DNA of 51,807 nucleotides from JTS-RE9 sp964649195 (GTDB taxonomy: Bacteria; Planctomycetota; Phycisphaerae; Phycisphaerales; Phycisphaeraceae): the NCBI GenBank assembly GCA_964649195.1, contig CAZYPK010000019.1, forward strand, positions 1 through 51,807, in the 5' to 3' direction. The notes under the pieces were generated by a model that was not told where the DNA came from, made no database searches, and worked only from the letters and a program-made list of their open reading frames with translations. Each line of letters opens with the position of its first letter. Within the stretch, counting starts at the first letter, position 1. This document shows, piece after piece, positions 42,889 to 51,665 of the stretch. The translations under genes were made by a program, and so were the position numbers.

Positions 42889-44087
42889 ATGTCCACCCCC
42901 GCCCCCGGATACCCCGCCCCCGGAACCCCACCGGCCCCGACATCTGGCGGGCCTCCGTCCGCGTCATCGATGCCGCCGTCGAAAAAGCGTACAAGGGCGA
43001 ACGCAAAATCGAATGGCTCGAAGTCCTCGCCGGCGAAAAGGCATTCAACGCCACCCAAAACTGGCTGCCCGATGAAACCCTCGAAGCCTTCAAAAAATAC
43101 CTCGTCGGCATCAAAGGCCCGCTCACCACGCCCGTCGGCGGCGGCATCCGCTCGCTCAACGTCGCCCTCCGCCAGATCCTCGACCTCTACACCTGCCTCC
43201 GCCCCATACGCTGGTTCGTCGGCGTCCCCTCGCCCGTCAAGCAGCCGCAACTCGTCAACATGACCATCTTCCGCGAGAACACGGAGGATATTTACGCAGG
43301 CATCGAGTTCCAGGAAGGCACCGAGGACGCTGAAAAGTTCAAAAAGCTCCTCAAGGAAAACTTCCCCAAACAGTTCGCCAAAGTCCGCTTCCCCGACACC
43401 GCAGGCTTCGGCATCAAGCCCGTCAGCAAGGAAGGCACCCAGCGCCTCGTCAAAGCCGCCATCGAATACGCCATCGCCAGCGGCAGCAAGAGCGTCACGC
43501 TCGTCCACAAAGGCAACATCATGAAGTTCACCGAAGGCGGCTTCCGCGACTGGGGCTACGAACTCGCCCAGCAGGAATACGGCGGCGAACTGATCGACGG
43601 CGGCCCCTGGGTCCGCATCCCCAACTCGAAACTCGGAACTCGGAACTCGGAACTGATTGTCAAAGACGTCATCGCCGACGCCATGCTCCAGCAGATCCTC
43701 ACCCGCCCCGCCGAGTACGACGTGCTCGCCACGCTCAACCTCAACGGCGACTACATCTCCGACGCCCTGGCCGCCCAGGTCGGCGGCATCGGCATCGCCC
43801 CCGGCGGCAATATCAACTACGACACCGGCCACGCCATCTTCGAAGCCACCCACGGCACCGCGCCTAAATACGCCGGCAAAGACTACGTCAACCCCGGCTC
43901 CGTGATTTTGTCCGGCGAAATGATGCTCCGCTACCTCGGCTGGACCGAAGCCGCCGACCTGATCATCCAAGGCATGGACGGCGCGATCTCGGCAAAGACC
44001 GTCACCTACGACTTCGCCCGGCTGATGGAAGGCGCGACCGAGGTGAAGTGCAGCGCGTTTGGCGATGCGGTGATCAAGGCGATGTGA
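42889..44087 (+). CDS. icd: NADP-dependent isocitrate dehydrogenase with disrupted N-terminus
   Basis: From about 42930 to the stop the frame is a clear bacterial isocitrate dehydrogenase: GPLTTPVGGGIRSLNVALRQ, the phosphorylation/substrate loop RSLN, FRENTEDIYAGIEF, NLNGDYISDALAAQVGGIGI, APGGNINYDTGHAIFEATHG. The natural start seems to be ATG 42889 with GGAG at 42879-42882, but it reads MSTPAPGYPAPGTP in a frame one base off. The conserved segment usually before TGPDIW (IIPFIEGDG) is missing. The only in-frame start upstream is TTG 42804. A heptamer repeat lies inside the gene at 43623-43654. It is either an assembly fault in a C-rich run or a real lesion in a citric-acid-cycle enzyme. Confidence 0.85.
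43623..43654 (+). repeat. AACTCGG heptamer repeat inside icd
   Basis: One AACTCGA and three AACTCGG units plus AACTG lie head to tail and code NSKLGTRNSEL in the loop that in E. coli Icd reads KNPNTGKEI. The unit is seven bases, so gain or loss of one copy would shift the frame. Confidence 0.85.
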
Positions 44088-44564
44088 ATGAATTCATTTG
44101 GTACCGACACCGTGGGTTATTTGCAGCGAGCCGCCGTCTTGCGGCGTGCGGACGCAGACTGTCTGTTCAATCACCGGCGATACGGAGGCGCGCTTTATCT
44201 GTTGGGCTACGTTGTGGAATGCTACGTGAAGGCCGCGTTCTTTCGTGTGATGCGGTTTCACACGGTAGATGTCATCGAAGACGATGACCGGCGTATGTTT
44301 GAGAAGCAGGCGCGATTGCTCGGATTGATGTCCAATCAACCGCACGACATAGCAGGTTGGGCGCGGTTCCTTGTTTACAAACGCGACGAACAGGCCAGAC
44401 CGCTTGGTCACGAACTGGCCACGAATTTGGTCGAGCAGGTGACGCGGGTCTATGATTGTTGGAGACCGTCCATCAGGTATCGCGGCTTTAATTCTTATGA
44501 AGATGTGGTCGTGGCGACTGAATGCTGTGATTGGCTTCGAACGATCTACATCAATCTTTACTAG
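44088..44564 (+). CDS. HEPN-like protein
   Basis: The 158-residue helical protein has GALYLLGYVVECYVKAAFFR, the helix typical of HEPN-type proteins (GYxxECxLKA). No RX4-6H motif is visible, so nuclease activity is doubtful. The ATG follows the icd stop codon with no gap. A second gene follows after 9 bp, so the two look like a bicistronic accessory pair inserted behind icd. Confidence 0.55.
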   Translation: MNSFGTDTVGYLQRAAVLRRADADCLFNHRRYGGALYLLGYVVECYVKAAFFRVMRFHTVDVIEDDDRRMFEKQARLLGLMSNQPHDIAGWARFLVYKRDEQARPLGHELATNLVEQVTRVYDCWRPSIRYRGFNSYEDVVVATECCDWLRTIYINLY

Positions 44565-44573
44565 GATTTTCCC

Positions 44574-45104
44574 ATGCCAAGAATCATCGCAAGCAGCCCT
44601 TCGGATCGCTTAAAGCCCTACAAGCAATATATCGAACAGTTGGTGCAAGAACTGAAAGGCGAAGGCACGGCCCATCAGCCTCTCATTTATGAACGTGCAA
44701 GCGGCCCAATGAAGACGAAACATGTGATTGTGTTCTGGGACGAGTGGGAAAGCGTACCGCAGTCAGTGCGTGGCGCAATAATTCTGCGAGCCTACGAGCT
44801 TGCGGAACCGAAGGTGGTCTCAGAAATCACTTTGGCCATGGGCGTAACGTACGCACAGGCTGTGGAACTGAATCTTCTTCCCTATCAAGTGCAGCCGATG
44901 CTTCGTGAATCGGACGCATTGAGCCGAGGAGATGCGTTAGAAATGATGCGGCAGGAGGGGGCCATCCAATATCCAAATGGCGCAGTCGAGCTTAGATTTC
45001 CTACCGCACAAATGGCTGAAGCCGCTCACGATCGTTTGGCGAAGAAATCATCATCCGAATTTTGGGCGATTGTTTCTGTTGTGTCGTCGATTCGAAACGA
45101 TTGA
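44574..45104 (+). CDS. Conserved-looking partner of the HEPN gene, unknown function
   Basis: The 176-residue product has a central strand-rich part KTKHVIVFWDEWESVPQSVR, followed by GAIILRAYELAEPKVVSEI. I remember this type from gene pairs with HEPN proteins in cyanobacteria and related genomes, without a known activity. AGGA lies before the ATG. Base composition is less GC-rich than icd. With the upstream gene it may form a toxin-antitoxin-like unit. Confidence 0.5.
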   Translation: MPRIIASSPSDRLKPYKQYIEQLVQELKGEGTAHQPLIYERASGPMKTKHVIVFWDEWESVPQSVRGAIILRAYELAEPKVVSEITLAMGVTYAQAVELNLLPYQVQPMLRESDALSRGDALEMMRQEGAIQYPNGAVELRFPTAQMAEAAHDRLAKKSSSEFWAIVSVVSSIRND

Positions 45105-45122
45105 TTTCGTCATTTGCAGGAC

Positions 45123-45356
45123 ATGAACATGAAATGCACCATCTGCAAACACGGCAACACCGCCCCCGGCACGACGACTGTTACTCTGTCCCGTGCCGGC
45201 ATCACCATCGTCTTCAACAGCGTCCCCGCCCAGGTCTGCGACAACTGCGGCGAGGATTATGTTGACTCCGCCACCACCGTCCGACTTCTCACCGAAGCGG
45301 AAAAGGCCCACGCCGCCGGCGTGCAGATCGATGTGCGGAAATATGCGGCAGCGTGA
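45123..45356 (+). CDS. YgiT-type zinc-finger (MqsA-like) antitoxin domain
   Basis: This 77-residue protein carries CTICKHGNTAPGTTTV and CDNCGEDYVD, the two CxxC pairs of YgiT-type zinc fingers that form the N-terminal half of MqsA-like antitoxins. No helix-turn-helix half follows. Such short versions are usually found after a DUF4258 toxin, which is absent. ATG 45123 or 45129 may be used. The duplicated icd 3' end begins 10 bp after the stop. Confidence 0.7.
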   Translation: MNMKCTICKHGNTAPGTTTVTLSRAGITIVFNSVPAQVCDNCGEDYVDSATTVRLLTEAEKAHAAGVQIDVRKYAAA

Positions 45357-45365
45357 GAAACTGAA

Positions 45366-45441
45366 ACCGTCACCTACGACTTCGCCCGCCTTATGCAGGG
45401 CACGACCGAAGTCAAGTGCAGCGCGTTCGGCGATGCGGTGA
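45366..45441 (+). pseudogene. Duplicated 3' end of icd
   Basis: The 76 bases match 43998-44073 of icd with about 8 differences, six of them silent or conservative; both read TVTYDFARLMxGxTEVKCSA and end FGDAV. It is not preceded by the rest of icd. This is what remains when an element integrates at the 3' end of icd and restores or duplicates that end. Confidence 0.8.
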
Positions 45442-45473
45442 ATGGCCGCACCACGAAGGTATCATGTCAAACC

Positions 45474-48400
45474 ATGAGCAGGAACCCTCGCAATCCCGCA
45501 GACGACCCCGAAGAATCCGACGGATGGTTCAGCGGTGAGATCGAAGCCCGTCTGGCCGCGTATGACCCGGAAGAGGGAAAACTTGATCTCTGTCGCAACA
45601 ACGATTGGGACTACCAAATTGGCGACAAAGTATGCGTTCGACTTGTGCAAGACAGGCTCCGAAACCTGACCGGCCTGACCACACTCCATATCGGGGCCAA
45701 CAACATCGGCGATGCTGGGGCACGGGCGATCGCGGAGCATCTGACCGGCNNNNNNNNNNNNNNNNNNNNNNNNNNNNNNNNNNNNNNNNNNNNNNNNNNN
45801 NNNNNNNNNNNNNNNNNNNNNNNNNNNNNNNNNNNNNNNNNNNNNNNNNTGGGGCACGGGCGATCGCGGAGCATCTGACCGGCCTGACCACACTCCATAT
45901 CGGGTTCAACAGCATCGGCGAAGCGGGAATACGGGCGATTGCGGAGCATCTGACCAACCTGACCGCACTCAATATCAGGGGCACCACCATCGGCGAAACG
46001 GGGGCACGGGCGATCGCGGAGCATCTGACCAACCTGACCGCACTCAATATCGAGGCCAACAACATCGGTGATGCGGGGACACGGGCGATCGCGGAGCGTC
46101 TGACCGGCCTGACCACACTCAATATCGGGGGCACCGGCATCGGCGAAGCAGGGGCACGGGCGATCGCGGAGCATCTGACCAACCTAACAAAGCTTAATAT
46201 CAGGTGCAACGGCGGGCCCAAGATGTGGGCACTTATCCGTGACGGTAAGCTCCACAAAGATACTGATCCTGATACTATCGGGTACAATGGCATCGGTCGC
46301 GACGCGGGAGCACAGGCGATCGCGAAACATCTGACTGGCCTGACGGAGCTTGATATCGGATACAACGGCATCGGTGATGCGGGGGCACGGGCGATCGCGG
46401 AGCGTCTGACCGGCCTGACCACACTCAATATCGGGGGCTCCGGTATCGGCGACACAGATACGATTATCTCATTGATCCGTCGGCTACTTCCAAAAGAGCA
46501 AGGTGGTACTCCCGGCGGGGCGTTGCGGACGATTCAGATTAGTGACAATCCGCTCAAAACGCCTCGAGGTACGACAATCGAGTTGCCAGCGGTTTTGGAA
46601 AAAACGCCTGCCGAGGCAGTCCTCGATTACCTGATCCAAATCATCAAGGGCGAGGAGGCGGGCACGAACATCCGCGTGCCCGAAGCCCGGTTGGTCCTCG
46701 CCGGTGCCTGGTTCAACGGCAAGAGCCAGCTTGCCCGGGCGCTGAGCGGGAAGCTTAAGCCGGGAGACAAAATCAACAAAGACGATCGCACGATCGGCGT
46801 GGATGTCGAAACCCTGACGGTAAAGACCGACAATCATGGCGAAATCAAGGTGCGCATCTTCGACTGCGGTGGGCAGCCGGAGCAGTACCAGATGCACCGG
46901 CTGTTCTGGGCGTCGCAGCGCAACGCGATGGTGCTCGTGGCCGCCGCGAACAAGGCATGGGGATGGAAGGGCAACCGGGGCGACTACTTTCTGCGGATGA
47001 TCGACTCCCACTTCGCCCGGAAAAAGTCCCGCCGCGGCGAGGCGGACCGCGATCCGCCGCCGCCGATCCTCGCCGTTGTTACCTGGGGAGACAATCAACC
47101 GCATCAGACCACCCCGGAGATGATCGAACAGGAAGCCGGCGGGCATGGGTTGAAATTGTCGGTCGTTAAACCGGCGATCGATGGCGTTCGGCAGACCGGC
47201 CTGCAAGCCGTGCGCGACGGCATCAAGGCGATCCTCGAAGACCTGCCCGGCCTGGGGAACGTGCTGCCCGCGACGTTCGGCAAGGTGCGCGAGGCGATTC
47301 AGAACGCCTTCGGCACGTTCGAGAAGCCGAACGACCAGCGGCAATCGATGACGCTGGAGACGTACCGCCGATTTTGCGAGGAGGCCGGGGAACCGGATCA
47401 CGGCCAGCAGGATATCCATCTGGGCATCCTGCACGCGCTGGGGGATGTGCTTTATGAACCGGATGAATCGTCGTTGAAGAACAAGGTGATCAATCCCCAC
47501 TGGGCGCACAAGGCGATATACCGCGTATTGACCGACGACCGTGTGAGTACCCAACAGGGGATCATGCGGGAGGACGATTGGGAGCGACTTGGCGGAGACA
47601 CTTGGCCGCAACTGCTGATGGACCTGATGAAATCGCGGCATATTCTGTTTAAAGTGCCTGCGCGCGACATCGATCCTGCCACTGGTGAGGGTGAAAAGGC
47701 GTGGCTGGTGCCGGACCTGCTGTGGGAGGTTGACAAGAGGCACGAGTGGTGTGCCAGCGAGCCGACGTTGACCAAAGAGTACGGACGATTCCTGTCGGAG
47801 GCGGTGTTTCTCCGCTTCGTCGGTGAGCACCGTGCCTCCATTCACTCGCTCAGAGGCGAGGCTTTCCGCGACCAAGCGATGTTCACTTCTCCATCCGGTG
47901 CGAAAGCGCTGGTCTGTCCCGATTATGAGTCGGAGTCCCACGCCATCCGTTTCTACGCCGATCCGAGCGACACGACCGGCGAGAGTCGGAAGTGGTGCGG
48001 AACGCTATGGTCGCGGCTGACGAAACAGGACGCGCCGGAGCCGGCACCAAGGCATCGGCATTTGGCGGGCGTGGCGGCCGAGGAGGTTACGTTGGATGCA
48101 AGGGCGACAAGAGGGCCAAGCCAGACGGCCGCAAGTACCGCCGAGAACGAACAGTACGTGATGCGCCGCGAAACGGACGGCTGGTGGATTCGATTCGAGG
48201 ATGAAAGTGGCTATGTTGCCAATCGGGTGGGGCTGAGCAGGCTTTACGAGATCCTGCGCCGCGAAAAAGAGAAATCGATCTTCGGCTGGGAATTGACAGA
48301 CGCGCCGGCCCCGGACGATCGACCGACGCGATGTCGAGAACAGAGAAATGAGGAGGTTTTTCAACACGCGATCTCCTTCAGAGACGAATGCTACCGCAAG

Positions 48401-48712
48401 CTGGCAGAGGCAACGGAAGCTAATGATGAGTTTCTAGCCAATGAGACGAGACGCACTCTCCGCGTCATTCAAGACCAAATCGACGATCTTTCCGATGAAC
48501 CCAGGGGTAAGAGTCGTCAGAAATCAAAAGCGGGAACAGAGGGTGCAGCAGCTCGAAAAAGCATCGATGAGGCGATCGATCTGCTGGAAAAAGGAAGGTT
48601 TCCAAAGCTGGCTTGTCATCTCAGACTGGCCATCCAGTGGGATATTGGGTACATCTCCGTCTTCTATCGGCCCCCGAAGAATGAGCGGGCACCGGTCTGG
48701 ATTTGCGAGTGA
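45474..48712 (+). CDS. Roco protein (LRR-Roc-COR)
   Basis: The start MSRNPRNPADDPEESDGWFS leads into 28-residue leucine-rich repeats of the ribonuclease-inhibitor type (LTTLNIGGTGIGEAGARAIA). A scaffold gap follows at 45750-45849, after which the LRRs resume in another frame because the gap size is nominal. The Roc GTPase begins at about 46670 with P-loop GAWFNGKSQLA and switch II FDCGGQPEQYQM. A COR domain follows (NPHWAHKAIYRVLTDD). The C-terminal region has EQYVMRRETDGWWIRFEDES and an unknown helical end. Roco proteins are large GTPases of signalling; bacterial roles are little known. It lies upstream of two exported proteins in the same direction. Confidence 0.9.
45750..45849. other. Assembly gap of 100 N
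   Basis: Exactly 100 undetermined bases lie inside the LRR repeats, where 84-bp units are near-identical. The number of repeats, the gene length and the frame across the gap are therefore unknown. Confidence 1.
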
Positions 48713-48759
48713 CGGCTGAGCGGCATTCTCTCCATCCAAAATTATTTCCCCTTTTTTTT

Positions 48760-48784
48760 GCGGCGAACCTGAAAAGTTCGCCGC
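48760..48784. other. Perfect 9-bp hairpin after the Roco gene
   Basis: GCGGCGAAC and GTTCGCCGC enclose CTGAAAA. A run of eight T lies before it on the plus strand rather than after, so it is not an ordinary plus-strand terminator. Confidence 0.6.
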
Positions 48785-48885
48785 GAACCCCGTTTGTCGC
48801 CCTTGGAGGGTGTACGGACCGTGATCGGCGTGATTGCAGATGTTCTGTGATGCGTTGAGTGTGGCTGTGCACCCGGAGAGCTCGC

Positions 48886-49716
48886 ATGCCGAGCATCATT
48901 CCTATCGTTGTTGCCATCGTGGTGACATTCCCCAACTTCGCGTGGAACGCGATCCACGCACAAACCCCCAACCCATCGCCCGCCCCGGCGAAGTCGAGCA
49001 CAGTCCAGGAGTCGCCGAAGCCGCCGCCTGCACCCGTCGGGCACCTGGCGAACGCTGCCGACCGGGCCCGGGAGGTGCTCGAAAGCAAAAGCAGGGCCTT
49101 GCAGGCGAAGCTCGCCGCCGCGACGGCGGCGGCCTTCGAGGAGGCCGTCGGCGCCGCCATGGCTGCCCTTGAATCGGAAGGCCACTCCATTGAGCGACAA
49201 ATTGCTGTTGTCGATGCCGTTTCGGCCTGGACGGCCGAGCTTCGAGGCTCTTTGGATTCTTTGCGGCGTTCGGGCCTCGCCGAATCTCGCGATGGACTCG
49301 TCCAAATTTTTTTCAACATGTCCGCCGACCTGGAGCGGGATGCTGGTCGCCACGAGGAAAAAGCGAAAGCCGCGACGGATGACATGAAGGTCAACTTCCA
49401 GCGGTTGGCGGATGCCTGCCGCAGGCTGTCACGAGCGTATCGGGCAAATGGCGAACACCACGCCAGTGTGGATTTGGCGACCACGCTCGTTCGTGCGCAG
49501 GGTGCCAGTGAATGGCTCGAGGCTGTTTCAGAAACTTTGATGCACGTCAGAATTTCACTGGGTCGGGTCGAAGGCGATGCCGCGGCACTGGATCAGCTCA
49601 AGGAGATTCACGCTGGCGTTGCGCGACTCCAGGCAACCATCAGCAATTTTGCGGGTATCGTCGAAGCAGCAGCGTTCAGTCCGGAGTCCACGATTCCGGC
49701 GGAACCGAAGAAGTAG
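48886..49716 (+). CDS. Exported helical protein of unknown function
   Basis: The 276-residue product has a signal peptide (IIPIVVAIVVTFPNFAWNAIHA) and a Pro-rich stretch. The rest is almost entirely helical and Ala/Glu/Arg-rich (ADRAREVLESKSRALQAKLA), with coiled-coil character and no cysteines. CGGAGAG precedes ATG 48886. It follows the Roco gene by 173 bp and is ended by a clear terminator. No family is recognised. Confidence 0.6.
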   Translation: MPSIIPIVVAIVVTFPNFAWNAIHAQTPNPSPAPAKSSTVQESPKPPPAPVGHLANAADRAREVLESKSRALQAKLAAATAAAFEEAVGAAMAALESEGHSIERQIAVVDAVSAWTAELRGSLDSLRRSGLAESRDGLVQIFFNMSADLERDAGRHEEKAKAATDDMKVNFQRLADACRRLSRAYRANGEHHASVDLATTLVRAQGASEWLEAVSETLMHVRISLGRVEGDAAALDQLKEIHAGVARLQATISNFAGIVEAAAFSPESTIPAEPKK

Positions 49717-49734
49717 TGGCCATCTCACATTTCG

Positions 49735-49765
49735 GTGTGGGTCGGGTGAACCGGCCCACACTTTT
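49735..49765 (+). terminator. Intrinsic terminator
   Basis: GTGTGGG (49735-49741) pairs with CCCACAC (49755-49761), extended by CGG/CCG inside, and is followed by TTTT. Confidence 0.8.
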
Positions 49766-49801
49766 CCATGCACTCCCCCTCACGCCTAAAAGGATACTCC
49801 C

Positions 49802-50452
49802 ATGACTCGAATCACCTCAATCTGGGCAATGACGACGATGATCCTTCTGATCTCTGGCTGCCAGCCCTACGGTTGGTATCAAGTGTCGTACACGTCCACC
49901 ACACCGCGTGGCACGGTAAAACAACAGTGGGTCTCGACGCCAGTACCGCAACGGAAACCTCTTCCGCCAGTGCGGCAGGCCGTACCGGTTCCGACTTCAA
50001 CGCCGAAGGTCGCGTCCGTCCCCGCTGCTGTGCCTCTGCCTGATCCCAGGCACAACCGTGAAACGGTGCGGGTGGTCAACGAACCGAAGGTCGCACCTGC
50101 TCCCGCTGCTGCGTCTCGGGTGCCTAATCCTCAACCCAATCCCGAAACAGCGCGAGTAATCAATGAGTTGATTGGGCGTGTTGACGAGGCCCTGGTGCGC
50201 GCGTACTGGTCGCCGGAGCGACTCGCACCGCTTGTGGAGTCCGTAGCGAAAGTCGATCTGAAGGGGGCCGCGACGGCCGACGCGACGCGCCTGTGGCTGG
50301 GCTTGGGGCTTATGAGCTACCTGAACAATGACCATCCCGCAGCAGATCGCTTCTGGTCGCGCGTCGATCGGCGTGTTTCTGATCCAAAAATCGTCGGTTC
50401 CGCGTGGCCCTGGACGCCTGGAGCTATCGAGCGCTTCTCCCGTAGCAGATAG
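49802..50452 (+). CDS. Lipoprotein with proline-rich spacer
   Basis: The 216-residue product has a lipoprotein signal (MTTMILLISGC, Cys at about 20). A Pro/Val-rich linker with two related blocks (NRETVRVVNEPKVAPAPAAA and NPETARVINELIGRV) follows, then a helical C-terminal domain of about 80 residues (AATADATRLWLGLGLMSYLN). It belongs to no family I know. It follows the exported helical protein in the same direction but after a terminator, so it may have its own promoter. Confidence 0.6.
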   Translation: MTRITSIWAMTTMILLISGCQPYGWYQVSYTSTTPRGTVKQQWVSTPVPQRKPLPPVRQAVPVPTSTPKVASVPAAVPLPDPRHNRETVRVVNEPKVAPAPAAASRVPNPQPNPETARVINELIGRVDEALVRAYWSPERLAPLVESVAKVDLKGAATADATRLWLGLGLMSYLNNDHPAADRFWSRVDRRVSDPKIVGSAWPWTPGAIERFSRSR

Positions 50453-50460
50453 CAGAGCAC

Positions 50461-50556
50461 GGCATCGCCCCCGGAACTCCCGGCGGCAACATCAACGACG
50501 GCCCGGCCACACCATCTTTGAAACCATCCACACCACCGCCCCCAAGTACGCCAACG
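50461..50556 (+). pseudogene. Decayed internal fragment of icd
   Basis: GGCATCGCCCCCGG, CGGCAACATCAAC, CCATCTTTGAAACCATCCAC and CCCAAGTACGCC follow the order of icd 43790-43885 (IAPGGNINYDTGHAIFEATH and GTAPKYAG) but with at least two indels. No flanking icd sequence is visible. Confidence 0.65.
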
Positions 50557-50596
50557 TGTGGCGTGAGATGAGTTCACATCAATCTCGAAACACCCG

Positions 50597-50640
50597 CCAA
50601 CCCCGGTTCACGCCGGGGTTGGTTGTTTCAGTTTCACAGT
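50597..50640 (+). terminator. Strong hairpin, probable terminator
   Basis: CCAACCCCGG (50597-50606) pairs perfectly with CCGGGGTTGG (50613-50622), followed by TTGTTTCAGTTT. It lies between convergent genes and may end transcripts from the left. Confidence 0.65.
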
Positions 50641-50664
50641 TTCACAGGGCGGGCGGCACCCGCT

Positions 50665-51075
50665 CTACTTTTCCTCCTGCGGTTTCTGCGCGACCACTTC
50701 GAACCAGTCTTTGTAGTTGCCCTCATGTCGGCCGGCACGGTCGTGGATGTAGGCCTTGATCACCTGCCCCTCTTTGGGCACGTCGCTGTGCCCGCGGGCC
50801 TCGGCGACGGGCAGCAGCGGGGCGGATTTCTGAAACACGCTGATGTAGAACGCCTCGCCGGGTTTTACGCCCTCACCTTTGTGCACCTGGTCGATGATGA
50901 TTCGCACGACATACTCCGTCAGCCGGCCCTCGCGGCGGGTGTAGATGCGGTTGACCTTCCCGGTGAGAATGAAGTCCGCCGTCTCCTTCCGCTCCGGCGG
51001 CCGCTCCGCCGCGGCAGCGCCCGCCAGCGCCGCGATGATGATGCACACGCCGGCGATCCCGTTCAATCGTTTCAT
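50665..51075 (-). CDS. Small exported protein, unknown function
   Basis: The 136-residue product has a signal peptide (LNGIAGVCIIIAALAGAAAA). A compact strand-rich domain follows (FILTGKVNRIYTRREGRLTE, YVVRIIIDQVHKGEGVKPGE), recalling small OB-like exported domains of planctomycetes. AAAGGACAGG precedes ATG 51075. No catalytic residues are evident. Confidence 0.65.
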   Translation of the reverse strand: MKRLNGIAGVCIIIAALAGAAAAERPPERKETADFILTGKVNRIYTRREGRLTEYVVRIIIDQVHKGEGVKPGEAFYISVFQKSAPLLPVAEARGHSDVPKEGQVIKAYIHDRAGRHEGNYKDWFEVVAQKPQEEK

Positions 51076-51280
51076 GGCCTGTCCTTTCACGAATGGGATG
51101 ATGAACCCTGCCTCCTCCCTGTTGTAGCATACGAAGGGGCCGATGGGTTCACCCGCTGGCACATGACTCCGATGCACACATCCGTGAAATCCGCGGGGTG
51201 ACCGACGCCTGCCATCCCCGGCTGCCCCGCGACCAACCCCGGCCCACGCCGGAGTAATCGTGATACGATGACGCCATCAC

Positions 51281-51475
51281 ATGCCAGGTGGCCGCCCGCC
51301 CAAATCGGACAAAGGGCCGGCCGACACGACCTTCCTGATTCGATTGCGGAAGGAAGAAAAAGAGGCGTTCCAGACCGCCGCGGAGCAGGAGGGAAAGTCG
51401 CTCACCGAGTGGATCATGGAACGGCTTCGCCCCGCAATCGAAAAAACCTCATGGAAACGTCGGCCGAAGGGTTGA
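51281..51475 (+). CDS. Small ribbon-helix-helix protein
   Basis: This 64-residue protein has a short basic arm and then TFLIRLRKEEKEAFQTAAEQ and EGKSLTEWIMERL, the strand-helix-helix pattern of MetJ/Arc-type DNA-binding proteins (antitoxin or small repressor). No toxin gene follows. Its stop codon overlaps the -35 box of the next promoter, whose palindromic site would be a natural target for it. That link is inference. Confidence 0.65.
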   Translation: MPGGRPPKSDKGPADTTFLIRLRKEEKEAFQTAAEQEGKSLTEWIMERLRPAIEKTSWKRRPKG

Positions 51476-51521
51476 CAGGTCGAGTTTTAGATATACAATA
51501 CTCTTGTCGCCTGACAAGAGT
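51472..51521 (+). promoter_or_regulatory. Near-consensus promoter with palindromic operator
   Basis: TTGACA (51472-51477) and TACAAT (51494-51499) are 16 bp apart. The palindrome ACTCTTGTC/GACAAGAGT (51500-51508 and 51513-51521) begins right after the -10 box and covers the likely transcription start. It could be a repressor site or a 5' hairpin of the RNA. Confidence 0.65.
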
Positions 51522-51533
51522 TGGGGGTTCTCA

Positions 51534-51611
51534 ATGAGCAAGGCAAGGCACAAGAAAGACACCCCACCGTTCAGCAAGCAGCAAGTAGTAGTCCGACTAC
51601 TCGCTTGTTGA
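51534..51611 (+). CDS. Possible 25-codon frame
   Basis: GGGGG lies eight bases before ATG, and the frame reads MSKARHKKDTPPFSKQQVVV then RLLAC. It is driven by the promoter above, but its end is a GCAAGTAG-type repeat that can fold (AGTAGT/ACTACT), so this may be a short RNA rather than a peptide gene. Confidence 0.25.
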   Translation: MSKARHKKDTPPFSKQQVVVRLLAC

Positions 51612-51665
51612 TCCCACAGCCGGGGCCGGGGCTTGTGCAAAGCCTCCAGCCCCCACCCGCCGCGC

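Noticed and set aside
45665..46480. Regular 84-bp tandem repeats that could suggest a CRISPR or satellite array
   Set aside because: They are in frame and code 28-residue LRRs; there are no unique spacers.
46484..47941. Minus-strand open frame of 485 codons opposite the Roco gene
   Set aside because: The Roc and COR motifs on the plus strand explain the sequence; the reverse frame has none.
50328..50759. Plus-strand frame of 143 codons
   Set aside because: It runs through the end of the lipoprotein gene, the icd fragment and a terminator; it is not a gene.
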